From the NCBI GenBank assembly GCA_047629355.1, contig JBLHWU010000037.1, positions 1 to 35,343 on the forward strand: a DNA stretch of 35,343 nt. Direction: 5' to 3'. The notes under the pieces are model-generated. The model saw only the letters and a list, made by a program, of their open reading frames with translations. It did not search any database and was not told the origin of the DNA. Of this stretch, positions 1-7,990 are shown one piece after another. The DNA comes from CAYUNA01 sp047629355. GTDB lineage: Bacteria > Bacteroidota > Bacteroidia > Chitinophagales > Saprospiraceae. Position 1 is the first letter of the stretch, and each line of letters starts with the position of its first letter. Position numbers and translations under genes: made by a program.

Positions 1-134
1 AAGAATTCAAAAAATCGTTGCATAGCCTTCGTTACGGAACTATTTTTTGTGTTTTTTAGAAGGGAAAAGGACAAGCATAATGGCCCAAGTTATTGAATCG
101 TTTTTACTTATACTGTATTCTGAAAATAAAGCAT

Positions 135-142
135 TATCTTTG
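135..142 (+). promoter_or_regulatory. Bacteroidota -7 box (TATCTTTG)
   Basis: TATCTTTG matches the Bacteroidota sigma-A -7 consensus TAnnTTTG exactly. It lies 124 bases before the ATG at 266. Transcription would start near position 149, at the left arm of the hairpin described next. No clear -33 TTG-type element is visible. Confidence 0.45.
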
Positions 143-143
143 C

Positions 144-241
144 TTAATAGACTTTATGAATGAGTAGCTTTTTTAGAATTGCAAATAATCGATAATCAGT
201 AGTTTGCGAATTATCCAGAGTCGCCATTCATAAAGTCTAAT
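144..241. repeat. Palindromic leader element before the zinc-binding protein gene
   Basis: Positions 148-162 and 225-239 form a 15-base inverted repeat (core AGACTTTATGAATG). A second, inner stem is visible between a left arm reading GAATTGCAAA and a right arm reading TTTGCGAATT, near 175-211. The structure sits between a -7 box and the start codon at 266, so it would form in the 5' untranslated RNA. It could be a leader regulator or simply a repeat. Confidence 0.5.
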
Positions 242-265
242 ACATACATCAAAGAAAATAATTTT

Positions 266-964
266 ATGGCAAAATTAAAATCAGAAGGCAAGTGCGTTTA
301 TTGCAATAAAATATATGCACTTGTTGGAATATCCCGACATTTAGCAACCCATTTGAAAGCACTTGAAAAAGAAAAATCAAGCACGAAAAAAGCCTATCAT
401 TTGAAAATGACAGCGGCTGAAATGTTCCTGCATGTATTGGTCGATGGCGCAAAACCCTTGAATGTTTTAGATGGGTTTTTAAGGGCGATTTGGTTAGAAT
501 GTTGTGGTCACATGAGTTCATTTGAAGTAAAGGGCAAGCGGTACGATAATGATTGGGATGCTGGAGACATTGGCGAAAAAAAATCAAGTGCGATGTCCAA
601 AATCTTTCAAAAAGATATGGTATTGGATTATCAATACGATTTTGGTTCGACTACTCAGTTCTCTATCAAAGTAATGGGCGAATACGAAATTGGGGTAAAA
701 GGAGGCATTGAATTGTTGTCCCGAAATGAGCCTTTGGAGATAAAATGTCATACTTGTAATACTAAATTAGCTAGCGTTATTTGCAGTGTTTGCTTCTATG
801 ATGAAGCGATGTTTTGTAAATCCTGTGCCAAAAAGCATGCAAAAGCTTGTGAGGACTTTGCGGATTATGCGGAGATGGCGGTGGTGAATTCGCCGCGCAT
901 GGGTGTTTGTGGGTATGATGGTGGGCAGATTGATTTGGGAAGGGATGGGGTTTTTAAAAAGTAA
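266..964 (+). CDS. Zinc-binding protein with pRiA4b ORF-3-like domain
   Basis: 232 residues, probably cytoplasmic since no signal peptide is visible. Three parts can be seen. The N-terminus holds a C2H2-like finger (C10, C13, H26, H30). The middle carries 'YQYDFGSTTQFSIKV', which resembles the signature of the plasmid pRiA4b ORF-3-like family (YxYDFGDxWxHxI). The C-terminus has a run of CxxC pairs followed by histidines, like a B-box or double zinc ribbon. Members of this family are of unknown function and are often annotated as an IS1096 passenger protein. The small ORF at 977 follows after 12 bases and may be co-transcribed. The start is the only ATG before the finger. The family call is moderately sure; no function can be assigned. 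Confidence 0.72.
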   Translation: MAKLKSEGKCVYCNKIYALVGISRHLATHLKALEKEKSSTKKAYHLKMTAAEMFLHVLVDGAKPLNVLDGFLRAIWLECCGHMSSFEVKGKRYDNDWDAGDIGEKKSSAMSKIFQKDMVLDYQYDFGSTTQFSIKVMGEYEIGVKGGIELLSRNEPLEIKCHTCNTKLASVICSVCFYDEAMFCKSCAKKHAKACEDFADYAEMAVVNSPRMGVCGYDGGQIDLGRDGVFKK

Positions 965-976
965 ATAAATGAACCA

Positions 977-1168
977 ATGAATAAAACGATTACAACTTCT
1001 GCGCCTTCCATTAAAGCTACTTTTGCTGAAAGTACAGACTTACAGAAAGATTTAGAAAAGTTGATTGAATCGAATACTTTGTCAAAAGAGGAATTGACGC
1101 TTTTGGAGGAGAAAATGGATGGGTTGATTGATGCGTTGGAGGAGGTGAAAGTGTCGATTAATCGGTGA
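977..1168 (+). CDS. Small hypothetical helical protein
   Basis: 63 residues, no recognised family. The middle and end are rich in E, K and L with heptad-like spacing ('LEKLIESNTLSKEELTLLEEKMDGLIDALEEV'-like composition), suggesting a two-helix hairpin or short coiled coil. It starts 12 bases after the stop of the zinc-binding protein gene, on the same strand, so it is probably in the same transcript. It could be a partner of that protein. Its small size leaves some doubt that it is translated. Confidence 0.45.
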   Translation: MNKTITTSAPSIKATFAESTDLQKDLEKLIESNTLSKEELTLLEEKMDGLIDALEEVKVSINR

Positions 1169-1187
1169 TGATAGTAGATTGTTAAGC

Positions 1188-1245
1188 AAACGGCGAGGAC
1201 GCCGCAACCGAGGAGCGTTGAGCAGCCATAGGCTGTCACGAGCGG
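1188..1245. repeat. GC-rich short hairpins between convergent genes
   Basis: CGGCGAGGACGCCG forms a 5-bp stem, and CAGCCATAGGCTG forms a 5-bp stem with a 3-base loop. The reverse complement (GCCCCG...CAGCC TAT GGCTG) resembles a segment near 7530-7555 (GCCCCGAGCTGCCGCAGGCAGC). This suggests a small GC-rich repeat type that stands out from the AT-rich surroundings. A role as bidirectional terminator is possible but there is no T run. Confidence 0.35.
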
Positions 1246-2374
1246 GGCATTTTTAAAATTTTTCGGGTACTCGAAACCCCATATTGGTCAATTTTTAAAT
1301 AATAAACGCCTAATTCTAACTCTGAAAAATCCAATTGCTTTTGTTGTGGTAAAATGCCCGAATTAATGATTTTTCCGTTGGTATTAAAAAGAGTAAGATA
1401 AAGGTTATAATCTTTATGAAAGACTTGAAGATTATTTGTTACAGGGTTTGGAAAAATCTGCAGTTCAACGGGAGAAAAATTGTTTGTTACGGTAAAGGAA
1501 TCAGCCATCAGTATATCTTCTTCCGTTTCACATTCAGTTGCATTTAGAGAAATAAAAATAGAATTGCTAACCGCATCAGGTGTTGATAATAACTCTTGGA
1601 TTGCACAACAATCGTGTAAAGTAGAGTTGTTCTGCATTGAAAAACCACCAAAAACGGTATCAATAGAGACTGTTCAATGAACTGTGTCAAAGCCATCTAA
1701 ACTGGTTAATCATGAACAGTCCACCCATTTCTTCTAACCCACTAAAACCTTCTACACTAATTAAGGCATGATTAGCTCTCATTTCTAATTCACCAAAAAT
1801 GATTTTAATATTTTCAAGACCATCTATATTTATCAAATCAACATTGTCATTAATAACCAATTTTCCATTGACAAAAGTTAGATTATTTAGCCCCTCTAAA
1901 GTTAACAAACCGTAATTTTGTTTGATTTCAATCCTTTCTCCAACGAAAAATAAGCCACTCAATCCATTTAAATTCTCTAGCTCAGAATGGTTAGTTATTT
2001 TTAGATTTTCTCCAATATTAGGTCAATTGATTTAATCCTTCTAAACTTAATAAAGAATTATTATATCTGATGTCTAAATATCCTCCAACTGAATTGAGGT
2101 TATTCAAACCATTTAAATTAGCAATACTATTTTGACCTGTTATGATGAGATTGCCTCCAATTGATGTTAAACCCGAAAGGTTAGATAAATTAATAATGGG
2201 GTCTGCTATTGGTGAATTGCCTATTGTTAAGTCACCTTTGATGATTGTAGTAGATGTGTCAAACGCATTAATGGCAGATTGAGAATTTAGAATAATATCT
2301 TGCGAAAAACAATAACAAAAAGAGAATAGAGAAACAATGAGGGTTAGTGATTTTTTGTAATGCTGTATCATCAA
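1236..2374 (-). pseudogene. Decayed secreted leucine-rich/receptor-L-like protein with type IX sorting tail
   Basis: Three fragments in three frames read as one protein. The first (2374-2018) begins with a signal peptide ending near 'CYCFSQ' and continues into LRR-like repeats ('LSGLTSIGGNL', 'LNGLNNLNSVGG'). The second (1962-1687, readable back to about 2020) continues the repeats. The third (readable from about 1725 down to 1236) has 'CCAIQELLS', then 'LQIFPNPVTNNLQV' and a C-terminal 'STRKILKM', a type A type IX secretion sorting domain. One extra base near 2018 and one near 1698 cause the frame changes, and an in-frame TGA sits near 1676. Intact homologues are exported to the cell surface by the type IX system. 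Three lesions make expression as a single protein unlikely. Confidence 0.75.
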
Positions 2375-2458
2375 TATGTTGTTTTTGTAGCGCGTGAATA
2401 AAATTATGCTTTAAAATAGTATTTTGCATGGATAATTCAAATATTGATTCAAATTTTG

Positions 2459-2489
2459 ACAAAACGTTGAGTTTCGAAATCAAACGTTT
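2459..2489. repeat. Short imperfect palindrome upstream of the decayed LRR gene
   Basis: An imperfect palindrome of about 30 bases is centred on TTTCGAAA, with outer AAACGTT/AACGTTT arms. The rest of 2375-2690 is AT-rich and shows nothing further. Confidence 0.3.
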
Positions 2490-2695
2490 ATCGACTGAAT
2501 CGTTATTTTAGTAATATGCCAAAATTTGGCAGTTTCAAATAGGAGTTATGAGGCAATATTCTAAAACATTTTCAATAAATTTAATTACATAAAATCCTGT
2601 ATAAAAGCATTTTAAAATATCAATTTCTTATCAATCAACACATCAAATTCACCCAATAAAATCCCCTAAAATCTACATATTTCCCCTTTTTTTAC

Positions 2696-2703
2696 TATCT
2701 TTG
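2696..2703 (+). promoter_or_regulatory. gyrA promoter -7 box (TATCTTTG)
   Basis: Perfect TAnnTTTG match, 145 bases before the gyrA ATG. It implies a 5' untranslated leader of about 138 bases. The -33 element is not obvious. Confidence 0.5.
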
Positions 2704-2847
2704 CACGCATTTTAAACGTAGGGTACTCAGGACGATTTTTAGCAATAAAGTATCTTGCCCTAATCCATTGATTATCAGTGGAAAAATTATAGATTTTTAC
2801 CTGTTTTTAGATGGATAAAACTCTAATCAAAAAAATATACTACATAG

Positions 2848-5523
2848 ATGGCTTTAGGACAACGAATAATCCCCATTAATATTGAGGATGAAATGAAATC
2901 TGCGTACATTGATTACTCAATGTCCGTGATCGTCTCCAGAGCATTGCCAGATGTGCGGGACGGGCTCAAACCCGTGCACCGGCGCGTTTTGTACGGCATG
3001 CATCAACTGGGGTTGACTCATAACAAATCCCCCAAGAAATCTGCTCGTATCGTCGGGGAGGTTTTGGGTAAATATCACCCACACGGTGACACCTCCGTAT
3101 ACGATGCGATGGTGCGGATGGCACAGGATTGGTCGCTCCGATACCCACTGGTCAACGGTCAGGGTAACTTCGGTTCGATGGATGGGGATAGCCCGGCTGC
3201 TATGCGTTATACAGAGGCGCGGTTGCAACGAATTTCGGATGAATTATTGGCAGACATCAATAAAGATACCGTCAATTTTGCATTCAACTTTGATGATACG
3301 CTGAAAGAACCAACTGTTTTACCTTCCAAAATTCCAACTTTGCTCCTCAACGGGGCGTCTGGTATCGCGGTAGGTATGGCGACGAATATGTTGCCGAATA
3401 ACTTGACGGAAGTCGTGAGCGGAATTGCTGCCTTGGTGGACAATGCTGACTTGACGGTAGAGGATTTGATGGAATATGTGAAAGCTCCAGATTTTCCAAC
3501 GGGTGGTACGATTTACGGAATGAATGGTGTGCGCGAGGCTTATAAAACAGGCCGTGGTAGAGTAGTGGTTCGTGGTAAAGCACGGATTGAAACGTCCAGC
3601 TCTGGTAAAGAAACGATTATCATTTCGGAGATTCCTTATCAAGTGAATAAGGCGACGATGATTATCAAAATGGCTGATTTAGTCAATGAGAAACGCGTAG
3701 AAGGTATTTCTGCCGTGCGGGATGAATCGGATAGAAATGGCTTGCGCGTGGTCATTGAAGTGAAGCGGGATGCGATGGCGAATGTAGTGTTGAGTAAGTT
3801 ATACAAATACACGCCGCTACAATCTTCTTATGGTGTCAACAACATTGCGTTGGTGAACGGTCGTCCTGTCGTTTTGAACTTGAAAGACATGATGCGGGAG
3901 TTTATCAAATTCCGTATTGAAGTCATTCAACGACGTACCGCCTATGACTTGAAAAAGGCATTGGAACGCGCGCATTTGTTGATTGGTTTGTTGATTGCTT
4001 TGGATTATATCGACGCAGTAATTGCGTTAATTCGAGCATCTAAAACGCCAGACGAAGCGAAACAAGCTTTGATGCGTGGTGATTTTATTGATGATAAAAA
4101 GAAATTTGCTGATAAGTTTTCTAAGCTTATCGAGATGAATTTGCACGACGATGTGGAGTTGCCAGAGGGTAATGCATTGTCAGATATTCAGGCGAAAGCG
4201 ATTTTGGAGATGCGTCTACAAAAATTGACGGGTTTGGAACGAGATAAAGTGCAAGCGGAATACGATGAATTGCAAGTGACCGTTGAAGATTTGCGGGATA
4301 TCTTGGCGCGAGAAGAACGACAGCGAAGTATTATTAAGGATGAATTAGCGGACATTCAAGAGCGATATGGTGATGAGCGTCGTACCGATATTAGTTTCTC
4401 AGAAGGAGAAATTAGCATCGAAGATATGATTGCGGATGAAGAGGTAGTCATTACGATTTCTTCTTTGGGGTATATCAAACGAACGCCTTCGAGTGAATTC
4501 AAAACACAAGGTCGTGGTGGTCGTGGCTCGCGAGGTGCGAAGACCCGGGATGCCGATTTTGTCGAACATATGTTTGTCGCGACAAATCACAATTACCTGC
4601 TGTTTTTTACCGAAAAAGGGAAGTGTCATTGGCTGCGCGTTTATCAAATTCCATCAGCAACGAAGACTTCAAGCGGTCGGGTGATTCAGAATATTTTGAA
4701 TTTAGAAAAAGACGATAAAGTCAAAGCCTATATCAAAATTGAGGATTTGACGGATGAAGAATTTATTAACAACAACTACATCTTATTCTGTACTAAAAAA
4801 GGACAGATTAAGAAGACGTTGGTGAAAGATTATTCACGTCCACGTAGCGGCGGTATCAATGGAATCACGATTAAAGATGGTGATACTTTATTGGAAGCGA
4901 AGTTGACAAATGGAGCGAGCGAGATTTTCATGGCGACGCGCGATGGTAATTCTATCCGTTTCAATGAAACCAAAGTTCGCCAAATGGGTCGAACGGCTTC
5001 GGGTGTGCGTGGTGTACGTTTGCAAAGTGACACGGATGCGGTAGTTGGAATGGTGTCGATTGATCCGAATGATACGGATGTTACGATTTTGGTATTGTCT
5101 GAAAAAGGAATGGGTAAACGTTCTGAATTTGAAGAATATCGCTTAACGAACCGTGGTGGAAAAGGGGTGCGGACCATGAAAGTTTCTGAGAAAACGGGCG
5201 CTTTGTTCGCTATCAAAGGTGTGCGCGAAGACGAAGATTTGATTATCACGACCAAGTCTGGTATCATGATTCGGATTGCGATTGAGTCGATGCGAGTGAT
5301 GGGACGTGCAACGCAGGGTGTTCGCGTGATTCGGATTGATAACAAGGACTCGATTGGTGATATTGCAGTGATTCCACATGAAGATGAGGAGGAAATTGAA
5401 GTGACGGTGGATGAGAACGGTAATCCAATTGAGCCAATTGCAACGGACGAAGATGCGACGAACGAATCTAACGACCACGAAGATGCAATTATTGAAGAAG
5501 ATAATAGTAGCGAAGAAGAATAG
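2848..5523 (+). CDS. gyrA: DNA gyrase subunit A
   Basis: 891 residues. GyrA cuts and rejoins DNA and, with GyrB, introduces negative supercoils. The winged-helix breakage domain has 'AAMRYTEARL' with catalytic Tyr121 preceded by Arg120. The quinolone-resistance-determining segment reads HPHGDTSVYD (77-86): Thr82 and Asp86 match E. coli Ser83 and Asp87. A tower and coiled-coil region follows, then a C-terminal beta-pinwheel with a GyrA box, QGRGGRG, at residues 554-560. That box separates it from topoisomerase IV ParC. The last 50 residues are a strongly acidic tail. It stands alone with its own -7 box and a long hairpin downstream. The frame is intact throughout. Confidence 0.97.
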   Translation: MALGQRIIPINIEDEMKSAYIDYSMSVIVSRALPDVRDGLKPVHRRVLYGMHQLGLTHNKSPKKSARIVGEVLGKYHPHGDTSVYDAMVRMAQDWSLRYPLVNGQGNFGSMDGDSPAAMRYTEARLQRISDELLADINKDTVNFAFNFDDTLKEPTVLPSKIPTLLLNGASGIAVGMATNMLPNNLTEVVSGIAALVDNADLTVEDLMEYVKAPDFPTGGTIYGMNGVREAYKTGRGRVVVRGKARIETSSSGKETIIISEIPYQVNKATMIIKMADLVNEKRVEGISAVRDESDRNGLRVVIEVKRDAMANVVLSKLYKYTPLQSSYGVNNIALVNGRPVVLNLKDMMREFIKFRIEVIQRRTAYDLKKALERAHLLIGLLIALDYIDAVIALIRASKTPDEAKQALMRGDFIDDKKKFADKFSKLIEMNLHDDVELPEGNALSDIQAKAILEMRLQKLTGLERDKVQAEYDELQVTVEDLRDILAREERQRSIIKDELADIQERYGDERRTDISFSEGEISIEDMIADEEVVITISSLGYIKRTPSSEFKTQGRGGRGSRGAKTRDADFVEHMFVATNHNYLLFFTEKGKCHWLRVYQIPSATKTSSGRVIQNILNLEKDDKVKAYIKIEDLTDEEFINNNYILFCTKKGQIKKTLVKDYSRPRSGGINGITIKDGDTLLEAKLTNGASEIFMATRDGNSIRFNETKVRQMGRTASGVRGVRLQSDTDAVVGMVSIDPNDTDVTILVLSEKGMGKRSEFEEYRLTNRGGKGVRTMKVSEKTGALFAIKGVREDEDLIITTKSGIMIRIAIESMRVMGRATQGVRVIRIDNKDSIGDIAVIPHEDEEEIEVTVDENGNPIEPIATDEDATNESNDHEDAIIEEDNSSEEE

Positions 5524-5535
5524 GCTTTTGCATTA

Positions 5536-5693
5536 GGCAATTACAATTAATGAATTGGACGTTTTAGGCTAGCCATTTTTCATTCTAAGAGATTTTAAAA
5601 AATTAAGCATAGTTGGCATTATGGTCCATTTTTAGGATTTCTTAGAATGGAAAAGGGCAGCATAAAATGTCTAATTTATTAGTTGTTATTGCC
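5536..5693. repeat. Long imperfect palindrome downstream of gyrA (family C)
   Basis: Arms at 5536-5601 and 5629-5693 pair over about 65 bases with scattered mismatches. The best-matched inner part is CATTCTAAGA against TTTCTTAGAATG. The right arm (TTAGAATGGAAAAGGGCAGC) resembles positions 58-105 of this window (TTAGAAGGGAAAAGGACAAGC), so it may belong to a dispersed family. Confidence 0.55.
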
Positions 5694-5717
5694 TTACGTT
5701 AACGCAACTGTCTAAAA

Positions 5718-5811
5718 GGTGTATTGGTGATTTTTTTTGATTCTAAAATGCTGATTCTAAATTGATTGGTAGTTTAAATTGAATAAGAAATTTTACCAAT
5801 ACACCGTTTTT
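5718..5811 (+). terminator. Long hairpin with T-rich tail after gyrA
   Basis: GGTGTATTGGT at 5718-5728 pairs perfectly with 5795-5805, with further AT pairing inside and a T-rich tract directly after. It could end gyrA transcripts, though the 66-base loop is longer than in a usual intrinsic terminator. Positions 5895-5955 hold another weaker AT-rich stem, and the rest up to 6130 shows nothing distinct. Confidence 0.4.
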
Positions 5812-6130
5812 TATTTAAAATAGAAATGACCCATCAATTAACCATACAACTTTAATTTCCAACGACCATTCTTTATTATTGGGACTTGTTTTAAATAAAA
5901 AAGGAAATTGAAACCTCTTTTAATTATTAAGTCTCCAATTTCTTTTTAAGCTATCATTAACCATCAACCCCTAACCATTCAAAAGTTAAAATTTCTTAAA
6001 GTTTTGTGCAAAATCACAGAAGAAGGAATCTATTAATTGAACAGTGCACGGTCATTTAAAACAAAACGTTCTGGCGCACTTTTCATAAACATAACAAACA
6101 GTTATTACTATTAAACTTAAATTTTCAACC

Positions 6131-7453
6131 ATGAAAAAATTACTTTTTAGCTTACTTTCTTTACTCTTAGTTGTTGGTACCGCGATTGGACAGGAAGACC
6201 CTGCTAAAGCATTGAAAAAAGCAGCTCGTGCAATGAGTAGCTATAATATGGACACCGCTAACAATGGAGAGAAGTTAGACGAAGCGAAAGAAATGATTGA
6301 TATAGCTGCTGCTGATGCATCTGTTGCAGGTCGCACAAAAACCTGGCAAACTAAAGGTGACATTTACGCTGCTTTTTTGAAGAAAGACATGAATGCCTTA
6401 GTTCTTGATCCTACGCACGTACCAACTCGTGCAGGCGACGGTATCGCCTCTTTGAATGCCTACGAAAAAGCCTACGAATTGGCAGAGAAAAAATACGAAA
6501 AAAAGGATGCTCTAACTGGAATGACAGACGTTGCTAAAAACTTGAACTTTGTCGGTAATGCACAAATTACGGCTAAAGATTACGCAAGTGCTTTTGCTAC
6601 TTTGAAGGCAGTTTTGGATGTCAATTCAGTAGTTAAAGAAGCAGGTGGTGACGCACCAATTGCAGATGCAGACGTCAACAACCAAAAATACATTATTGCA
6701 TTTTGTGCAGAAGTTGCAGAGGAAAAAGACTTAGCTTCTATGTATTTCAAAGAATTGTACGAGGCAGAATTTGATGAGCCAGGTGTTTATTCTCGATATT
6801 TTAACTTCTTGTCAGCGGAAGGCGACAAAGAAGGTGCATTGAAAGTATTGGAAGCTGGTCGATTGAAATTCCCAGATGATACAGAGATTTTGTTTGCAGA
6901 AATTAACTACTATATTCAAAAAGAAGAGTACGATATTTTGGAAACAAAATTGAAAGAAGCAGTAGCGGCTGAACCAGAAAATGCGTCTCTTCGGTCTGCA
7001 TTAGGTAATGTTTACATGAACTTATATGACGGAGAATTTGCGGCAAACGGTGAAACAGAAAAAGGACAAGATTATTTTGATAGTTCTTTGGACTTCTTCA
7101 ACCAATCTATTGAAATGGACGAAAATATGTCAGATGCTATCTACAGTGTCGGTTCTTTGCACTTTAACAAAGCAGTAGCTTTCATCAAGAAACAAGCAAA
7201 TCTGAGTATGTCAAAAGCAGACCAAAAATTGTATGAAGAATACAATATGAAAATCAAAGATTTATTTGTAAAAGCATTACCTTATTTCAAAAAATCTGAG
7301 GTCTTAAACGCAAATGATACCAATACTTTGTTGGCATTGTCAGAGATTTATGCTCGAACAAATGAGTTTGAAATGTCAAAAGAATTCAAGGCACGATTGA
7401 AAGTTGTGAATGAAGGTGGACAAAATGAAGTGCCTTATTTTAAAGGAAAATAA
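6131..7453 (+). CDS. Exported tetratricopeptide-repeat protein
   Basis: 440 residues. The N-terminus is a typical signal peptide (KK, then a leucine-rich core, cleavage after 'GTAIG' before Gln21), so the protein is exported to the periplasm or beyond. The mature part is almost entirely helical and contains tetratricopeptide-like helix pairs, for example 'ASLRSALGNVYMNLYDGE' and 'TLLALSEIYARTNEFEMSKEF'. No sorting tail or lipobox is present. Such proteins usually act as scaffolds; the partner cannot be named from sequence. The gene stands alone, with a strong terminator 20 bases after the stop. Confidence 0.85.
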   Translation: MKKLLFSLLSLLLVVGTAIGQEDPAKALKKAARAMSSYNMDTANNGEKLDEAKEMIDIAAADASVAGRTKTWQTKGDIYAAFLKKDMNALVLDPTHVPTRAGDGIASLNAYEKAYELAEKKYEKKDALTGMTDVAKNLNFVGNAQITAKDYASAFATLKAVLDVNSVVKEAGGDAPIADADVNNQKYIIAFCAEVAEEKDLASMYFKELYEAEFDEPGVYSRYFNFLSAEGDKEGALKVLEAGRLKFPDDTEILFAEINYYIQKEEYDILETKLKEAVAAEPENASLRSALGNVYMNLYDGEFAANGETEKGQDYFDSSLDFFNQSIEMDENMSDAIYSVGSLHFNKAVAFIKKQANLSMSKADQKLYEEYNMKIKDLFVKALPYFKKSEVLNANDTNTLLALSEIYARTNEFEMSKEFKARLKVVNEGGQNEVPYFKGK

Positions 7454-7473
7454 GTACTGATTTTTAGTCAATG

Positions 7474-7517
7474 AAAAAGGGTTGAAAAAGATTTGCGTCT
7501 TTTTTAACCCTTTTTTT
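7474..7517 (+). terminator. Intrinsic terminator of the TPR gene
   Basis: AAAAAGGGTTGAAAAAGA (7474-7491) pairs with TCTTTTTTAACCCTTTTT (7499-7516) around a loop of about 7 bases. The stem is followed by a T run. It is placed directly after the TPR gene and before the convergent DUF5522 gene. Confidence 0.8.
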
Positions 7518-7621
7518 ATCCTCAAAACCTCGCCCCGAGCTGCCGCAGGCAGCGCGCAATATCTTATAAGTTGTTATTTTCTTGCGCTCTAAAATTTAAG
7601 TAAATATTAGTTACAGTGGAG

Positions 7622-7789
7622 TCAGTTATTTGCAACCTGATTCTTCTTTTCTTCTCCAGAATATGGACAATGTCGACAACCACTACCACAGCAATAGCCT
7701 CGGTCTCGATGGTACTTTTCTGTAAAAACATAAAAGCCGTTTTCTATATAAAAATCGACATCTTGGATGAGTGGTTTTTTTTTATTCAT
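7622..7789 (-). CDS. DUF5522 family small cysteine-rich protein
   Basis: 55 residues from the chosen start (MNKKKPLIQ). The core 'FYVFTEKYHRDRGYCCGSGCRHCPY' (split here as FTEKYHRDRGYCC and GSGCRHCPY) matches the DUF5522 signature: four cysteines in CC-x3-C-x2-C spacing, probably binding a metal. The family is short and widespread in Bacteroidota with unknown function. A longer reading from 7825 would overlap the small ORF upstream, so the inner ATG at 7789 is preferred. It could be co-transcribed with the broken ORF just upstream. Confidence 0.82.
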   Translation of the reverse strand: MNKKKPLIQDVDFYIENGFYVFTEKYHRDRGYCCGSGCRHCPYSGEEKKNQVANN

Positions 7790-7811
7790 TAAAATATTCC
7801 ATTTTGAAAAT

Positions 7812-7960
7812 TTAATCCCAATCATTAAATTCTTCTGTTAGATTCTCTTCGACTACTTCTATCCAGTAATTATCAGTTAATTTCTTACCATTCACTCGAA
7901 GCCATGTTCATTTTCCAAATACGTTTCTAAAATTATTATTGCCTCATCTTTTGTTATCAT
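7812..7960 (-). pseudogene. Frameshifted small ORF, possibly YrhB/Imm35-like
   Basis: From ATG at 7960 the reading is MITKDEAIIILETYLENEHG..., ending early at a TGA. Changing frame by one base near 7905 gives '...WLRVNGKKLTDNYWIEVVEENLTEEFNDWD', which ends at 7812 just before DUF5522. The joined product is about 49 residues. The opening MITKDEAIxIxxxYL resembles YrhB/Imm35-type small proteins, but this is a weak match. A single missing base explains the break. Confidence 0.45.
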
Positions 7961-7990
7961 ATAGAGAGAATATAATATTTAAGAATCAAG

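Noticed and set aside
2268..2483. 71-residue reading upstream of the LRR gene
   Set aside because: It overlaps the signal peptide of the LRR gene in another frame and has no start context or family resemblance.
2848..5523. Quinolone-resistance mutation in gyrA
   Set aside because: Thr at the Ser83-equivalent position is a natural variant in several lineages and cannot be called a resistance mutation without the species' wild type.
4830..5540. 236-residue reading on the minus strand inside gyrA
   Set aside because: It is antisense to the conserved C-terminal part of gyrA, serine-rich from reverse codons, and has no recognisable domain.
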